Of a stretch of DNA of 64,000 nucleotides, positions 53,645-61,894 are shown in pieces. Origin of the DNA: Actinomycetes bacterium (GTDB lineage: Bacteria; Actinomycetota; Acidimicrobiia; Acidimicrobiales; RAAP-2); the NCBI GenBank assembly GCA_021823525.1, contig JAKANY010000011.1:1-64000 (forward strand), in the 5' to 3' direction. Below the pieces are notes generated by a model, which saw only the letters and a list, made by a program, of their open reading frames with translations, made no database searches and was not told where the DNA came from. Each line of letters starts with the position of its first letter. The stretch's first letter is position 1. The position numbers and the translations under genes are program-made.

Positions 53645-55467
53645 CACGTCACGTCCGAGGAGATCGCCACCTGACCGGTCAGCGGCTTGACGACGACACC
53701 ATCGGCCGGAACGCCGTAGTGGTGGAGTGCGTACGACATGACCTGCTTGAAGACCGGGGCGGCGGCGGTTCCCCCGTAGACGGTGGTGACCGGCCGCTCG
53801 AGAACCACGATCATCGAGAGTACCGGGTTCGTCGCGGGCGCAAATCCGACGAAGGTGGCATTGAAGTCCGCGCTCAGCAACTGGGCCCGCCCCGGATACG
53901 GGATCGTGGCGGTCCCGGTCTTGCCCGCCACGCTGTATCCCGGGATGACCGCGTTGGTTCCCGTACCTGCGAGGACCACCTGCTCGAGCATGTGGGTGAG
54001 CGTGTGGGCCGTCGCCGACGTCATCACCTGGCGACCCGGGCTCGTGGCGGCGGCAGTCACCGCCCCGCCGGAGCTGACGTACCCGCGCACGAGTTGGGGC
54101 TGGACGAACACGCCACCATTGGCGATCGCGTTATAGGCATCGAGGACCTCGATCGGCGGAACGGCGTCCACTTGGCCGATCGGCATCGCGGCCATGTCAC
54201 TCGGGTACCACGTGCTGGCGTTCACCAGGAGACCGGGCGTTTCACCCGGGAAGTTCAGATCGGTCATCTGCCCGAACCCGAGGCGCTCGACCTGAGCGAG
54301 GAGCCCGGACTCGCCAAGGCGATTCGTGATCTCGTAGGTGCCGATGTTGGACGAGTACGCCAGGATCTGGGTTGCCGTGAGGCGCTCGACCGGGTGCGTC
54401 TCGGCATCGTGGAAGAGACGGCCGCCCACCATGATCGTGTTGGGGATGAGGAACGATGTGTGCGGAGTGATGATCCCGCTCTGGAGTGCGGCGGAGAACG
54501 TGACGGCCTTAAAGACCGATCCCGGCTCGTAGGCGTAGCTGAACGCGAGGTCGTTGATGGACTGCTCGATGCCCGGGACGCCGACGCTCGCACCCCACCC
54601 CGGGACCGGACCCAAGATCCCGGGGTGGGACTTGGTGTTGACCAGCGAGGCGTTGGCCAGGATCTGTCCCGTCTTGACGTCCATCACGACGGCGGTACCC
54701 GCGATCGCGTCGGTCGAGTGCAGGGCGTTCGCCAAAGCGCGCTCCGACACGAATTGGAGAGCGGAGTCGATCGTCAGTTCGAGGCCCGTGCCCGGCACCG
54801 CGCGCTTCAGCACGCGGGTGTAGGTGCTTGGCAGGTTCACCCCCGACGCCGCCACGTACGCCCGCGACAGCCCGTCCTGGCCGGCGAGTCGGCTCTGGTA
54901 CTGGTACTCGAGGCCCGCCGAGCCCTGGCCCGCCGCGTTGAGGCCGCCGATCAGCGAGGTGGCCAGCGTCCCGTTGGGATACGAGCGCACCGACGAGCTC
55001 TGGACGACGATGCCCGGGAAGTTCAAAGCCGCGACGCGTCGCCCCGCGACGACGTCGAGCGTGCGCGTGACGATCACGTAGCCGCTGTGCCGGCTGAGCA
55101 TCGGCGCCAGCTTCGCCACCGGGACGTGAACCAGTGGCGACAGCGCCCGGGCCTCGGTCTGAGGCTGCGAGATCTGGAAGTCGTCGGCGATCACCACCGA
55201 CGTCGGGCGCGAGACGGCCAAGATCTGCCCGTAGCGGTCGTAGATGCCTCCTCGCAGCGCGGTCGTCACGATGTTCTGGCGCACCTGGCTCACCGAGATG
55301 GCCGCGTAGCGGCGGTGCTGGAGGAGTTGGATCTGCGCCAGGCGCACCGACAGCAGCGCCAGAGTCGCGATGAGGGCCAACTGGATGGCGCGGAGTCGCC
55401 GTGATGTCGTCACGCGGGCGCGACCCGCGGGCGCGACGGCACGTCGCGTCGTGACGGTCGGGTTCAC
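53644..55467 (-). CDS. ftsI: Class B penicillin-binding protein FtsI (PBP3)
   Basis: Septal transpeptidase (607 aa): N-terminal anchor helix (about 27-44), dimerisation domain and transpeptidase domain with S317-V-F-K320, S372-S-N374 and K516-T-G. No PASTA repeats. It pairs with FtsW from the same operon. The start overlaps the ftsL stop by four bases. Confidence 0.96.
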   Translation of the reverse strand: MNPTVTTRRAVAPAGRARVTTSRRLRAIQLALIATLALLSVRLAQIQLLQHRRYAAISVSQVRQNIVTTALRGGIYDRYGQILAVSRPTSVVIADDFQISQPQTEARALSPLVHVPVAKLAPMLSRHSGYVIVTRTLDVVAGRRVAALNFPGIVVQSSSVRSYPNGTLATSLIGGLNAAGQGSAGLEYQYQSRLAGQDGLSRAYVAASGVNLPSTYTRVLKRAVPGTGLELTIDSALQFVSERALANALHSTDAIAGTAVVMDVKTGQILANASLVNTKSHPGILGPVPGWGASVGVPGIEQSINDLAFSYAYEPGSVFKAVTFSAALQSGIITPHTSFLIPNTIMVGGRLFHDAETHPVERLTATQILAYSSNIGTYEITNRLGESGLLAQVERLGFGQMTDLNFPGETPGLLVNASTWYPSDMAAMPIGQVDAVPPIEVLDAYNAIANGGVFVQPQLVRGYVSSGGAVTAAATSPGRQVMTSATAHTLTHMLEQVVLAGTGTNAVIPGYSVAGKTGTATIPYPGRAQLLSADFNATFVGFAPATNPVLSMIVVLERPVTTVYGGTAAAPVFKQVMSYALHHYGVPADGVVVKPLTGQVAISSDVT

Positions 55468-55895
55468 CGAGCCGTCCTCGGGGTGGCCGCGACCGGGCTG
55501 GTGAACGCCGGCAGCGGTAGCGGGCGCTGCAGGCTGACGGCCGGGATCTGCGTGATCGAGGTGGGATCCACGAGGTGCAGCCCGCGCGCCTGGGTCGCCA
55601 CGACGCCCGGCGTCGAGAGGCTCGACACGGTCCCCACCGACTCGGCGTACGCCGACTGCGCCATGGTCAACTCGTCCTGGAGCTGGTGCAACGCCACCTG
55701 TCGGCTGGCCGCGAGCATGCTCCCCGCGAGGGAGACGCCGAGGGCCAGTAGAACCGTCGCCGCCGAGCGGTGCGCCACCGAGATCGAACGCCAGCGAGCG
55801 CGGACTGATACCCGCGCTCGCCGGTGAGACCGGACACGCGTCGCATCGTCACGAACGTGGCGATCGACGCGTCGGGGGAAGGCGACGACGCTCAC
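55464..55895 (-). CDS. ftsL: FtsL-like divisome protein
   Basis: A 143-residue bitopic protein: basic N-terminus (about 50 residues), a single helix near 52-70 and an extracytoplasmic coiled coil (HQLQDELTMAQSAYAESV) ending in a Pro-rich tail. Sequence similarity in FtsL is low; the assignment rests on topology and position between rsmH and ftsI. GTG at 55895 overlaps the rsmH stop by four bases. Confidence 0.85.
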   Translation of the reverse strand: MSVVAFPRRVDRHVRDDATRVRSHRRARVSVRARWRSISVAHRSAATVLLALGVSLAGSMLAASRQVALHQLQDELTMAQSAYAESVGTVSSLSTPGVVATQARGLHLVDPTSITQIPAVSLQRPLPLPAFTSPVAATPRTAR

Positions 55896-56896
55896 GCCGC
55901 CACCTTCCACCCAACGCGTAGTCGGGCCGATCGGGCCCGCGCGTTGGCCGCGACCTCGGCGGCCGACGCCATGAGAGCCCGAGAGCTGCGAATCCGCAAG
56001 GTCGGCTGGGCGCCGCAGACGCACGGGAGGTCCGGCGGGCACGTGCACCCGCCCGTCACCCCGTCACGGATGAAGTGCTTGACGACGCGGTCCTCGCCCG
56101 AGTGGTAGGAGATGACGAGCAGCGCGCCCCCCGGTCCCAGGACGGCGAGTGCTCCCTCCAGGCCGTCGCGCAGCTCCGTCTCCTCGTCATTGACCGCGCG
56201 GCGGATCGCCTGGAAGACACGCACCGCACTCGGGCCCCGACGGCGCGCCGCGTGCGGGACGACACGGTCAACGACGGCGACGAGGTCCCCCGTGGTCTGG
56301 GGCGACGCTGCAATGATGGCCCGCGCCAAGGTGCCCGCGAATCGCGTCTCGCCGTTCTCGCGCAGGAGGGCCGCCAGCGAGCCCTCGGACACGGTGGCCA
56401 GGTACTGGGCTGCGGTGATCCCCTGCGTGGGGTCCATCCGCATGTCGAGCGGCGCCTCCACGCGCAGGGAGAAGCCCCGCTCCGGAGCGTCCAGCTGCCG
56501 CGACGACACGCCCAGGTCGAACAGCACCCCGATCACGGCATCGTCGGCCACGAAGTCCTCATTGCGTTCGAGAACGCCCCGAACGTCACCGAAGCGACCC
56601 GCGACCACCCGCACCCGCTCCGCGTGCTCCGCGAGTCGCTGCGTCGCGGCGGCACGTGCCTCGGGGTCGCGGTCGATGCCCAGCACGCGAACCTGCTCGT
56701 GGGCCCGCAGGACCGCCTCCGCGTGCCCCCCTCCCCCGAGGGTGGCATCGATCAAGACACCCCGCCCGGCGCCAACCAGCTCGACGATGCGATCCACGAG
56801 GACGGGAACGTGATAGGTGTCCACGGCGATCGAGGCGTCGCGCCGTGCGCGTCGGAGCGTGCCCGCCGGACCAGGCGACTCGTCGACCGGCGCCAT
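55892..56896 (-). CDS. rsmH: 16S rRNA m4C1402 methyltransferase RsmH
   Basis: SAM-dependent methyltransferase (334 aa). Begins with YHVPVLVDRIVELV and the SAM motif LIDATLGGGGHAEAVL; later FDLGVSSRQLDAPERGFSL, MRMDPTQGITAAQYL and SYHSGEDRVVKHF. ATG at 56896 shares a base with the mraZ stop. Standard second gene of the cluster. Confidence 0.96.
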   Translation of the reverse strand: MAPVDESPGPAGTLRRARRDASIAVDTYHVPVLVDRIVELVGAGRGVLIDATLGGGGHAEAVLRAHEQVRVLGIDRDPEARAAATQRLAEHAERVRVVAGRFGDVRGVLERNEDFVADDAVIGVLFDLGVSSRQLDAPERGFSLRVEAPLDMRMDPTQGITAAQYLATVSEGSLAALLRENGETRFAGTLARAIIAASPQTTGDLVAVVDRVVPHAARRRGPSAVRVFQAIRRAVNDEETELRDGLEGALAVLGPGGALLVISYHSGEDRVVKHFIRDGVTGGCTCPPDLPCVCGAQPTLRIRSSRALMASAAEVAANARARSARLRVGWKVAA

Positions 56897-57312
56897 CAAC
56901 GCGGCTCCCGAAACACCGCCTCGGCCGGCTCGACCACGACGGCGTAGCGGCGAGGGTCCCAGAACTCGACGTGATCGAGGGCGCCGATGACGAGGATCTC
57001 GCCGTCGAGCTCGGCGTACGTGCGAATCGACGTCGGCAGCGCGAGGCGACCCTGACGATCGACCTCGACGTCGGCGGAGTGGGCCGCCCAGTACCGCGCC
57101 TGCTGGCGATCTTCACCACCACCGTTGCGGCTCTGGTCGAGGCGCTCATCCGCCTGCCGCGCGAACTCGCCGGGCGTCCACAGAGCGGCACAGCCGTCCA
57201 GATGTGGGCTGACGTGCCCCCCCTTCTCAAAGGCAGGACGAAAGCGAACGGGCAGGATCACGCGACCCTTGGCGTCGAGCGTGTGCTGGAACCGCCCCAC
57301 GAAACCCAGCAC
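56896..57312 (-). CDS. mraZ: MraZ transcriptional regulator of the dcw cluster
   Basis: Double AbrB/SpoVT-like DNA-binding protein (138 aa) that autoregulates the division and cell-wall cluster. The two repeats are visible as FQHTLDAKGRVILPVRFRP and VEVDRQGRLALPTSIRTYAE. Tandem GTGs at 57315 and 57312 follow AGGAGG (57319-57324); the second has ideal six-base spacing. A six-unit GTGG-type array lies immediately upstream. Confidence 0.95.
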   Translation of the reverse strand: MLGFVGRFQHTLDAKGRVILPVRFRPAFEKGGHVSPHLDGCAALWTPGEFARQADERLDQSRNGGGEDRQQARYWAAHSADVEVDRQGRLALPTSIRTYAELDGEILVIGALDHVEFWDPRRYAVVVEPAEAVFREPR

Positions 57313-57330
57313 CACTCACCTCCTCAGCTA

Positions 57331-57390
57331 GCCATTTCCCACCACTTCGCGCCACTGTATACCACAATCCACCACTTCGCCTCACTTTCG
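57331..57390 (-). promoter_or_regulatory. MraZ operator: six 10-bp NNNNN-GTGGY units
   Basis: On the minus strand, 57390 to 57331, the sequence divides exactly into six ten-base units, each ending GTGAG, GTGGT, GTGGT, GTGGC, GTGGT and ATGGC. MraZ is known to bind short G-rich repeats with ten-base periodicity (TGGGN with five-base spacers in E. coli). Units 2 and 5 share the identical GCGAAGTGGT. A possible -10, TATACA at 57356-57361, lies within the array, so binding would block the promoter. The array ends seven bases before AGGAGG. Confidence 0.85.
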
Positions 57391-57478
57391 CCTCCAAACG
57401 ACGCCGGAGGGCGCGCCGAGACGCGAGAGGTCTCTTCGTAGGTGCCCGGAGTGCTGCGGGCGGGGGGGGAGGACGCGC
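57391..57478. other. Spacer between the MraZ operator and the lipoate-ligase-like gene
   Basis: Eighty-eight bases, GC-rich, between the operator and the stop at 57479. I see no gene. A run of G (57460-57468) and short GC palindromes are present, but no convincing terminator. Confidence 0.4.
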
Positions 57479-58144
57479 TCAGCCGGCCGGGTGATCGACG
57501 AACTCGCGCGCCCACGGTCCGCCGAGGTTCGCCAGAGTCTCGACGAGGGAGGACGTGTCGCGAAGTCCCAGGGTGCCAACGGTGTGGTGGTGAAGCTCAG
57601 AGGCGATCCCGGGTGGTGGCGCCGCCAGCATCGGCACGATGCGCGTCGCCGGCCGCGCGGGAATCTGCGTCGAAAGGAGGGCCCCCTCGCGAACGCGCCA
57701 CTGCATCAGGCCGACGGCCTTGCGACCGCTGACGAAGACCTCGCCGGGACCGCGTCCCGCGAAGCAGATGACGAGGTGTTCCGCCGCACCGCTCACGGGT
57801 CCCGCGTGCACCGAGACCGAACCCGCCCCGTGACGCTCGAGGGCCGTACGCCACCACGCACCCACGCGGTCTGCCGCGTGGCGGATGTCGGGAGTCCAGC
57901 GGGGATCGGAGGCGGGGATCCACCAGTCGACCCAGATCCCGTCGGGATGGAGTTCGACGATGCCGCCGCCGCCCCGCCGCCGGCGAAGCGTCGATGCTCG
58001 CCGAGCCTCCTCGCGCAGGACCGAAGCGGGCTGACGGCTCCCGAGCACGAGATACGTGGTGTCCGTCCGGTGCACGAAGATCGTGGCGCTCTCGTGACGT
58101 CGCACGAGCCCGTAGTCCAGGAGCGGCGCGATGTCTGTGGTCAC
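57479..58144 (-). CDS. Lipoate-protein ligase-like (LplA/LipB fold) protein
   Basis: BPL/LplA/LipB-fold protein (221 aa). Signature features: RRRRGGGGIVELHPDGIWVD (53-73 region, the lipoyl-AMP loop), FAGRGPGEVF and the catalytic Lys K142 in SGRKAVGLMQWR. Family members attach lipoate or octanoate to lipoyl domains. It lacks the C-terminal accessory domain of E. coli LplA, and no lipoyl-domain protein is nearby, so the substrate is open. GTG at 58144 overlaps the HNH stop by four bases. Confidence 0.75.
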   Translation of the reverse strand: MTTDIAPLLDYGLVRRHESATIFVHRTDTTYLVLGSRQPASVLREEARRASTLRRRRGGGGIVELHPDGIWVDWWIPASDPRWTPDIRHAADRVGAWWRTALERHGAGSVSVHAGPVSGAAEHLVICFAGRGPGEVFVSGRKAVGLMQWRVREGALLSTQIPARPATRIVPMLAAPPPGIASELHHHTVGTLGLRDTSSLVETLANLGGPWAREFVDHPAG

Positions 58145-58647
58145 GAAGCTCGCGGCAGGAAGGGCGCCCAGGACGGCTCGGGGTCCGGTACGGAGCGCCA
58201 GCGCCACCACAGCCCGTCGGGAATCCGCGGCTCAAAGTGCAGTCGCCACCCAATCTCGTCGAGCAGGCGATCTCCCTTGAGCGTGTTGTGCCGACGGCAT
58301 GCGGCGACCACATTCATCCACTCGTGGCGGCCACCGCGGCTCTTGGGAATCACGTGGTCGACGGTGTCGGCGTGGCCCAAGCAGTACGCGCACCGGAAGC
58401 CGTCGCGCACCAGGAGGGCTCGCCTGGTCAACGGGGGGATCCGCGCAGCTGCCGGCAGCCGGATGTAGTCGTGCAGTCGGATGATCGTGGGAACGGTCAC
58501 CGACACGCGGACGGAGTGGAACACCGTCGGCGTCTCGTCGATCGCGACCGACTCCGCGCGACCCGCCAGCATCAGGACGACGGCACGTCGCTCCGAGACG
58601 AGCTGCAGCGGCTCGTAGGTCGCATTGAGCAGGAGAACCCGGCCCAT
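58141..58647 (-). CDS. HNH endonuclease family protein
   Basis: Actinobacterial HNH protein (168 aa) with the conserved N-terminus VLLLNATYEPLQLVSERRAV and a zinc-structured HNH domain: C86/C89, D97-H98, N112, C117, H120 and K124. Such chromosomal HNH proteins are common but poorly characterised. ATG at 58647 is six bases from TAGGTT, a leaderless arrangement; that box overlaps the stop codon of the preceding gene. Confidence 0.88.
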   Translation of the reverse strand: MGRVLLLNATYEPLQLVSERRAVVLMLAGRAESVAIDETPTVFHSVRVSVTVPTIIRLHDYIRLPAAARIPPLTRRALLVRDGFRCAYCLGHADTVDHVIPKSRGGRHEWMNVVAACRRHNTLKGDRLLDEIGWRLHFEPRIPDGLWWRWRSVPDPEPSWAPFLPRAS

Positions 58648-58653
58648 GGAAAG

Positions 58654-58659
58654 AACCTA
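58654..58659 (-). promoter_or_regulatory. -10 element of the HNH gene (leaderless)
   Basis: TAGGTT on the minus strand with six bases before the ATG at 58647; its TAG is also the stop codon of the gene at 58657-58908. Confidence 0.55.
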
Positions 58660-58908
58660 CCGGCTCGGGACCTGCCGATTCGACCAGCGGGCCACGGCGA
58701 CGATGTCTCGGGGATCGAGCGGTCCGCCACGGGATCCGAGAGCCGTGTGCACCCGAAAGTCCCAGTATCGATCGTCCGCGAGGGGAAGCCAAGGTGCGTG
58801 CCGCCACCACTGGTGCCGGCGGAGCCGCCATCCGGCGCGGACGACAGCGCCGGTGTCCCAGGGGTGGAGGAGCAGGTAGCGTGCCAGGCCCGCTACGTCG
58901 CGCCTCAC
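58657..58908 (-). CDS. Small basic protein of unknown function
   Basis: An 83-residue basic protein with conserved-looking LLHPWDTGAVVRAGWRLRRH and DDRYWDFRVHTALG segments, no helix long enough for a clear membrane span. GTG codons at 58914 and 58908 follow GGAAGG; 58908 has better spacing. Similar short proteins occur in actinobacteria, but I know no function. Confidence 0.65.
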   Translation of the reverse strand: MRRDVAGLARYLLLHPWDTGAVVRAGWRLRRHQWWRHAPWLPLADDRYWDFRVHTALGSRGGPLDPRDIVAVARWSNRQVPSR

Positions 58909-58935
58909 CGCCACCCTTCCGGTTCGTACGCGCGC

Positions 58936-58983
58936 ACGTCACCCCGGTGATTCGGGGACGTCGCCAACCCGGGCTCCGTTGGC
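58936..58983 (-). terminator. Two tandem hairpins after the DUF3040 gene
   Basis: On the minus strand, GCCAAC-nine bases-GTTGGC (58963-58983) is followed by a stem around CCCCG-AATCAC-CGGGG flanked by ACGT arms (58936-58961). They lie in the 121-base gap downstream of the DUF3040 stop. There is no U-tract, so a Rho-independent role is uncertain. Confidence 0.45.
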
Positions 58984-59029
58984 CGACGGAGCGCAACAGC
59001 AACCCGCGGGATGCCCTGTGCGCCCCGAG

Positions 59030-59416
59030 TCACGGAGACCGACGGCGAAGGTGAGCGACGAAGTCGCGAATCCGTCGCAGCCGCGGCTGGACCTGTGCGG
59101 TCACGGCGTCACCGTGGGCCGGGCGTGTAATGTCTTGCCACGACGCCTTGCCCATGAGGCGGGCATTGCGCTCGACCACGATCGCCGAGACGAACATCAG
59201 CGCGACGCCGATCAGGCCCAGGAGTGTCGAGCGCGAGAAGAAGAGGACCAGCACGATGAGGCCGACGATGAATCCCACGGCCCCCCACCGCACGCGGCGA
59301 CCACCGTGGGAGTACACGTTGGTCTCGGCGACGTTGCGCGCGAAGCGGGGATCCTGCCGGCTCAGCGACTCCTCCAACTGGGCCAAGATTCTTTGCTCGT
59401 GGTCTGAGAGCGGCAC
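59030..59416 (-). CDS. DUF3040 membrane protein
   Basis: A 128-residue actinobacterial DUF3040 protein beginning PLSDHEQRILAQLEESL (the family hallmark), with two adjacent helices (about 44-60 and 64-82) and a basic C-terminal tail. The GTG at 59416 has a strong AAGGAGGT site. Members are commonly encoded beside mraZ in actinobacteria and are suspected division-linked membrane proteins, without known function. Confidence 0.9.
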   Translation of the reverse strand: MPLSDHEQRILAQLEESLSRQDPRFARNVAETNVYSHGGRRVRWGAVGFIVGLIVLVLFFSRSTLLGLIGVALMFVSAIVVERNARLMGKASWQDITRPAHGDAVTAQVQPRLRRIRDFVAHLRRRSP

Positions 59417-59512
59417 CGCACCTCCTTTCGCGCACTCGTTGTCATCGTACCGTCGGGCCTCTGGGATACGCACATCAAGAATTGGCCAGGCGTCGCTGGT
59501 GGGTGGGCGCCC

Positions 59513-60013
59513 GTGACGGTCCACGTGGCCACGATCTGCACCGGGAACATCTGCCGCTCCCCGATGGCTGAGGTGGTCCTCAGGGACCTGATCGCCCGGG
59601 ACGACGGGCTGGCCGGCGAGGTGCGCGTCACCAGCGCCGGCCTGGATCACTGGCACGTGGGCGACCCGATGGACGGTCGGTCACGCCGGGCCCTCGACCA
59701 GGCGGGGTACCCGGGGCCGGGAAGTCGGGCACGGCACGCGGACGCGCCGTACCTCGACGCGCAGGACCTGGTGATCGTCATGACCCGGGAGCACCGCGAG
59801 GAGGTCTGGCGCCGGAGTCCCCGCGATCCGGAGCGTGTCGTCCTCCTGCGTAACCTGGGCGTCACGCCGCTAGACCTCGATCTGGCCGATCCCTACTACG
59901 GGCAGGCCCGCGAATTCGACGACTGCCTCCGCACGATCACCGAGCACCTCACAGCGCTCGTGAACGCGAGACGGCACAGTCCGCGAGGGCCCCGGTGGTG
60001 GATCGAGCGCTGA
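59513..60013 (+). CDS. Low-molecular-weight protein-tyrosine phosphatase
   Basis: A 166-residue phosphatase with the CX5R loop C9-TGNIC-R15 near the N-terminus and the acid loop DPYYG late in the protein. The fold and length fit the family (PtpA/arsenate-reductase-like group); the DPYY motif favours phosphatase over arsenate reductase. The stop TGA shares a base with the nhaA ATG, so they are cotranscribed. GTG start at 59513. Confidence 0.88.
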   Translation: MTVHVATICTGNICRSPMAEVVLRDLIARDDGLAGEVRVTSAGLDHWHVGDPMDGRSRRALDQAGYPGPGSRARHADAPYLDAQDLVIVMTREHREEVWRRSPRDPERVVLLRNLGVTPLDLDLADPYYGQAREFDDCLRTITEHLTALVNARRHSPRGPRWWIER

Positions 60014-61176
60014 TGGACCGCCAGCGCGGCGAGCCCCACCCGCGCAAGGACCGCGCCGCGATCCTCATGGGTGGCGGTGCCCTGGTCGCCGTGGTGTGGG
60101 CGGAGGCCTCCCCCGCCACGTACCACCGGGCGATCGACCAGGTATGGAGCGTTCCGGGCCTTCGCGACGTGGGTGTGACGAGCATCCGTGCCGTCGTCAC
60201 CTCGCCCCTGATGGCCATCTTCTTCTTGGCCGTCGGGCTCGAGCTGGCTCGCGAACGCCGGCACGGCCTCCTGCGCAGCGGTCGCCACGCCGTGTCGCCG
60301 GTGGCCGCCGCCCTCGGGGGCATGGCGGCGACGGCGATCCTTCAGGTGGCGATTGGCGTGGTGACGTCGACGAGCGCCCTGGTGCGCGGTTGGGGCATCC
60401 CCATGGCGACCGACGTCGCACTGGTGCTCAGCGTCGTCTCGGTGGCCGGGAGGCGCGTTCCTCATACGGTCCGTGTATTCCTCCTCACGGTGGCCATCAC
60501 CGACGACCTGGTCTCCGTGCTCCTCCTGCCTCTCGTGGGTCACCAGGTCCCGCGCCCCGCCGGGATCGTCGCGATCGCCATCGCCGCCACGACGACCTAC
60601 CCACTGACGCGACGGTTCGCCGGAGCGCGTGTCCGCTGGGCGGCACTGGCGGTGATGTGGACCCTCTTCGCCTGGGCGCGCATCGAGCCGGCGTTGGCGG
60701 GCGTTCTCGTGGGCGTTCTCGTCCCCAGCGACGACGTCGCGCTCCGGCGTCTCGAGCGACCCGTGTCCACGTGGTCGTCGAAGGTGATCCTCCCCCTGTT
60801 CGCGCTGGCGACCTGTGGCGTGGCATTCTCGCGCCTCGCGTGGCACGGGCCGACGCTCCGCGTCGCCGTGGGCATCGTGATCGCTCGCGTCGCGGGGAAG
60901 TTCCTGGGCATCGTGGGACTCGTCTGGCTCGTCGATCGTTGGCACCACGGCCGCCCGGAGGGCCTCCACGGACCCGTGTTGTGGGGCGCCGCGGTCGTGT
61001 GCTCACTCGGGCTCACCGTCCCCGTGCTGTTCGCTGACGCCGTGTTTCCCCCGACGGGCCCGATCGCGCAGGCCTTCACGGCGGGGCTCCTGGTCGCCAG
61101 CGTCCTGGGAGCCGGACTGGCGTTCGCCCTCTGGCACCTTCCCCGGCCTTCCCCGCGCGACGCCCGCACGAGATGA
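60013..61176 (+). CDS. nhaA: NhaA-type Na+/H+ antiporter
   Basis: Twelve-helix-type antiporter (387 aa). The ion-binding aspartates are D164-D165 in AITDDLVSVL and D134 in GWGIPMATDVAL, all conserved; FFLAVGLELARE is also present. It exports sodium and adjusts cytoplasmic pH. ATG at 60013 overlaps the phosphatase stop by one base. No NhaR-type regulator is adjacent. Confidence 0.94.
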   Translation: MDRQRGEPHPRKDRAAILMGGGALVAVVWAEASPATYHRAIDQVWSVPGLRDVGVTSIRAVVTSPLMAIFFLAVGLELARERRHGLLRSGRHAVSPVAAALGGMAATAILQVAIGVVTSTSALVRGWGIPMATDVALVLSVVSVAGRRVPHTVRVFLLTVAITDDLVSVLLLPLVGHQVPRPAGIVAIAIAATTTYPLTRRFAGARVRWAALAVMWTLFAWARIEPALAGVLVGVLVPSDDVALRRLERPVSTWSSKVILPLFALATCGVAFSRLAWHGPTLRVAVGIVIARVAGKFLGIVGLVWLVDRWHHGRPEGLHGPVLWGAAVVCSLGLTVPVLFADAVFPPTGPIAQAFTAGLLVASVLGAGLAFALWHLPRPSPRDARTR

Positions 61177-61200
61177 TGGCCCTCGTGTGGGTGGGGTCGG

Positions 61201-61842
61201 CTACCGGCCCACGAGCCCGACGGGGCAGCTGACGCCCGTTCCCCCGAGTCCGCAGTACCCGGCAGGGTTGGCCACCAGATACTGCTGGTGGTACTCCTCG
61301 GCCAGGTAGAACGGACCGGCCGGGGCGATCTCGGTGGTGATGGGCCCGAAGCCCGCGGCCACCAGGATGACGCCGTAATCGTGTCGGACCGCGCGCGCAA
61401 CGTGGTCTTGCTCGTCACCGTGCGTGAAGATCGCGCTGCGGTACTGGGTTCCCACGTCGCCACCTTGACGGAAACCTTGCGTCGGGTCGTGGCTCTCGAA
61501 GAAGTGCCCCACGATCGCCTCGTAGGTGAGGCGCGAGGCATCGAAGGCCACCAACACCGTCTCGGCGTGGCCCGTCCGACCGGTGCACACCTCCTCGTAC
61601 GTCGGATTGGGCGTGAATCCTCCCTGATAGCCAACCGCCGTCATCTCCACACCGGGCAGTCGGTAGAAGGCCTTCTCGGCACCCCAGAAGCAGCCCAGCG
61701 CGACGGATGCCACCTCCAGACGCTCGTCAAGGGGCTGATCGAAGGCGCGCCCGAAGACCAGGTGCGCACGGTCCACACGCAGTGGCGCAGAGCGTCCGGG
61801 CAGCGCCTCGTGGGCAGAGATCATGGAGATGGGCTGGTGCAC
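61201..61842 (-). CDS. msrA: Peptide methionine-S-sulfoxide reductase
   Basis: MsrA (213 aa) with the catalytic C51 in [10 protein letters not shown] and the resolving cysteines C197 and C206 in [11 protein letters not shown]. An N-terminal extension of some 40 residues precedes the domain. GTG at 61842 lies six bases from TAGGAT. It diverges from fur across 52 bases. Confidence 0.95.
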   Translation of the reverse strand: MHQPISMISAHEALPGRSAPLRVDRAHLVFGRAFDQPLDERLEVASVALGCFWGAEKAFYRLPGVEMTAVGYQGGFTPNPTYEEVCTGRTGHAETVLVAFDASRLTYEAIVGHFFESHDPTQGFRQGGDVGTQYRSAIFTHGDEQDHVARAVRHDYGVILVAAGFGPITTEIAPAGPFYLAEEYHQQYLVANPAGYCGLGGTGVSCPVGLVGR

Positions 61843-61848
61843 GAGGGG

Positions 61849-61854
61849 ATCCTA
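61849..61854 (-). promoter_or_regulatory. -10 element of msrA (leaderless)
   Basis: TAGGAT on the minus strand with six bases before the GTG at 61842. Confidence 0.55.
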
Positions 61855-61882
61855 CGGGCCGATGCCAGGGTCGCGACGGTCC

Positions 61883-61888
61883 TAGTCT
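61883..61888 (+). promoter_or_regulatory. -10 element of the Fur-family gene (leaderless)
   Basis: TAGTCT with six bases before the GTG at 61895. Confidence 0.55.
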
Positions 61889-61894
61889 CAGTCC

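Noticed and set aside
57331..57390. Short repeats upstream of mraZ as a CRISPR or VNTR
   Set aside because: Only 10-bp units with five conserved bases; position and periodicity fit an MraZ operator.
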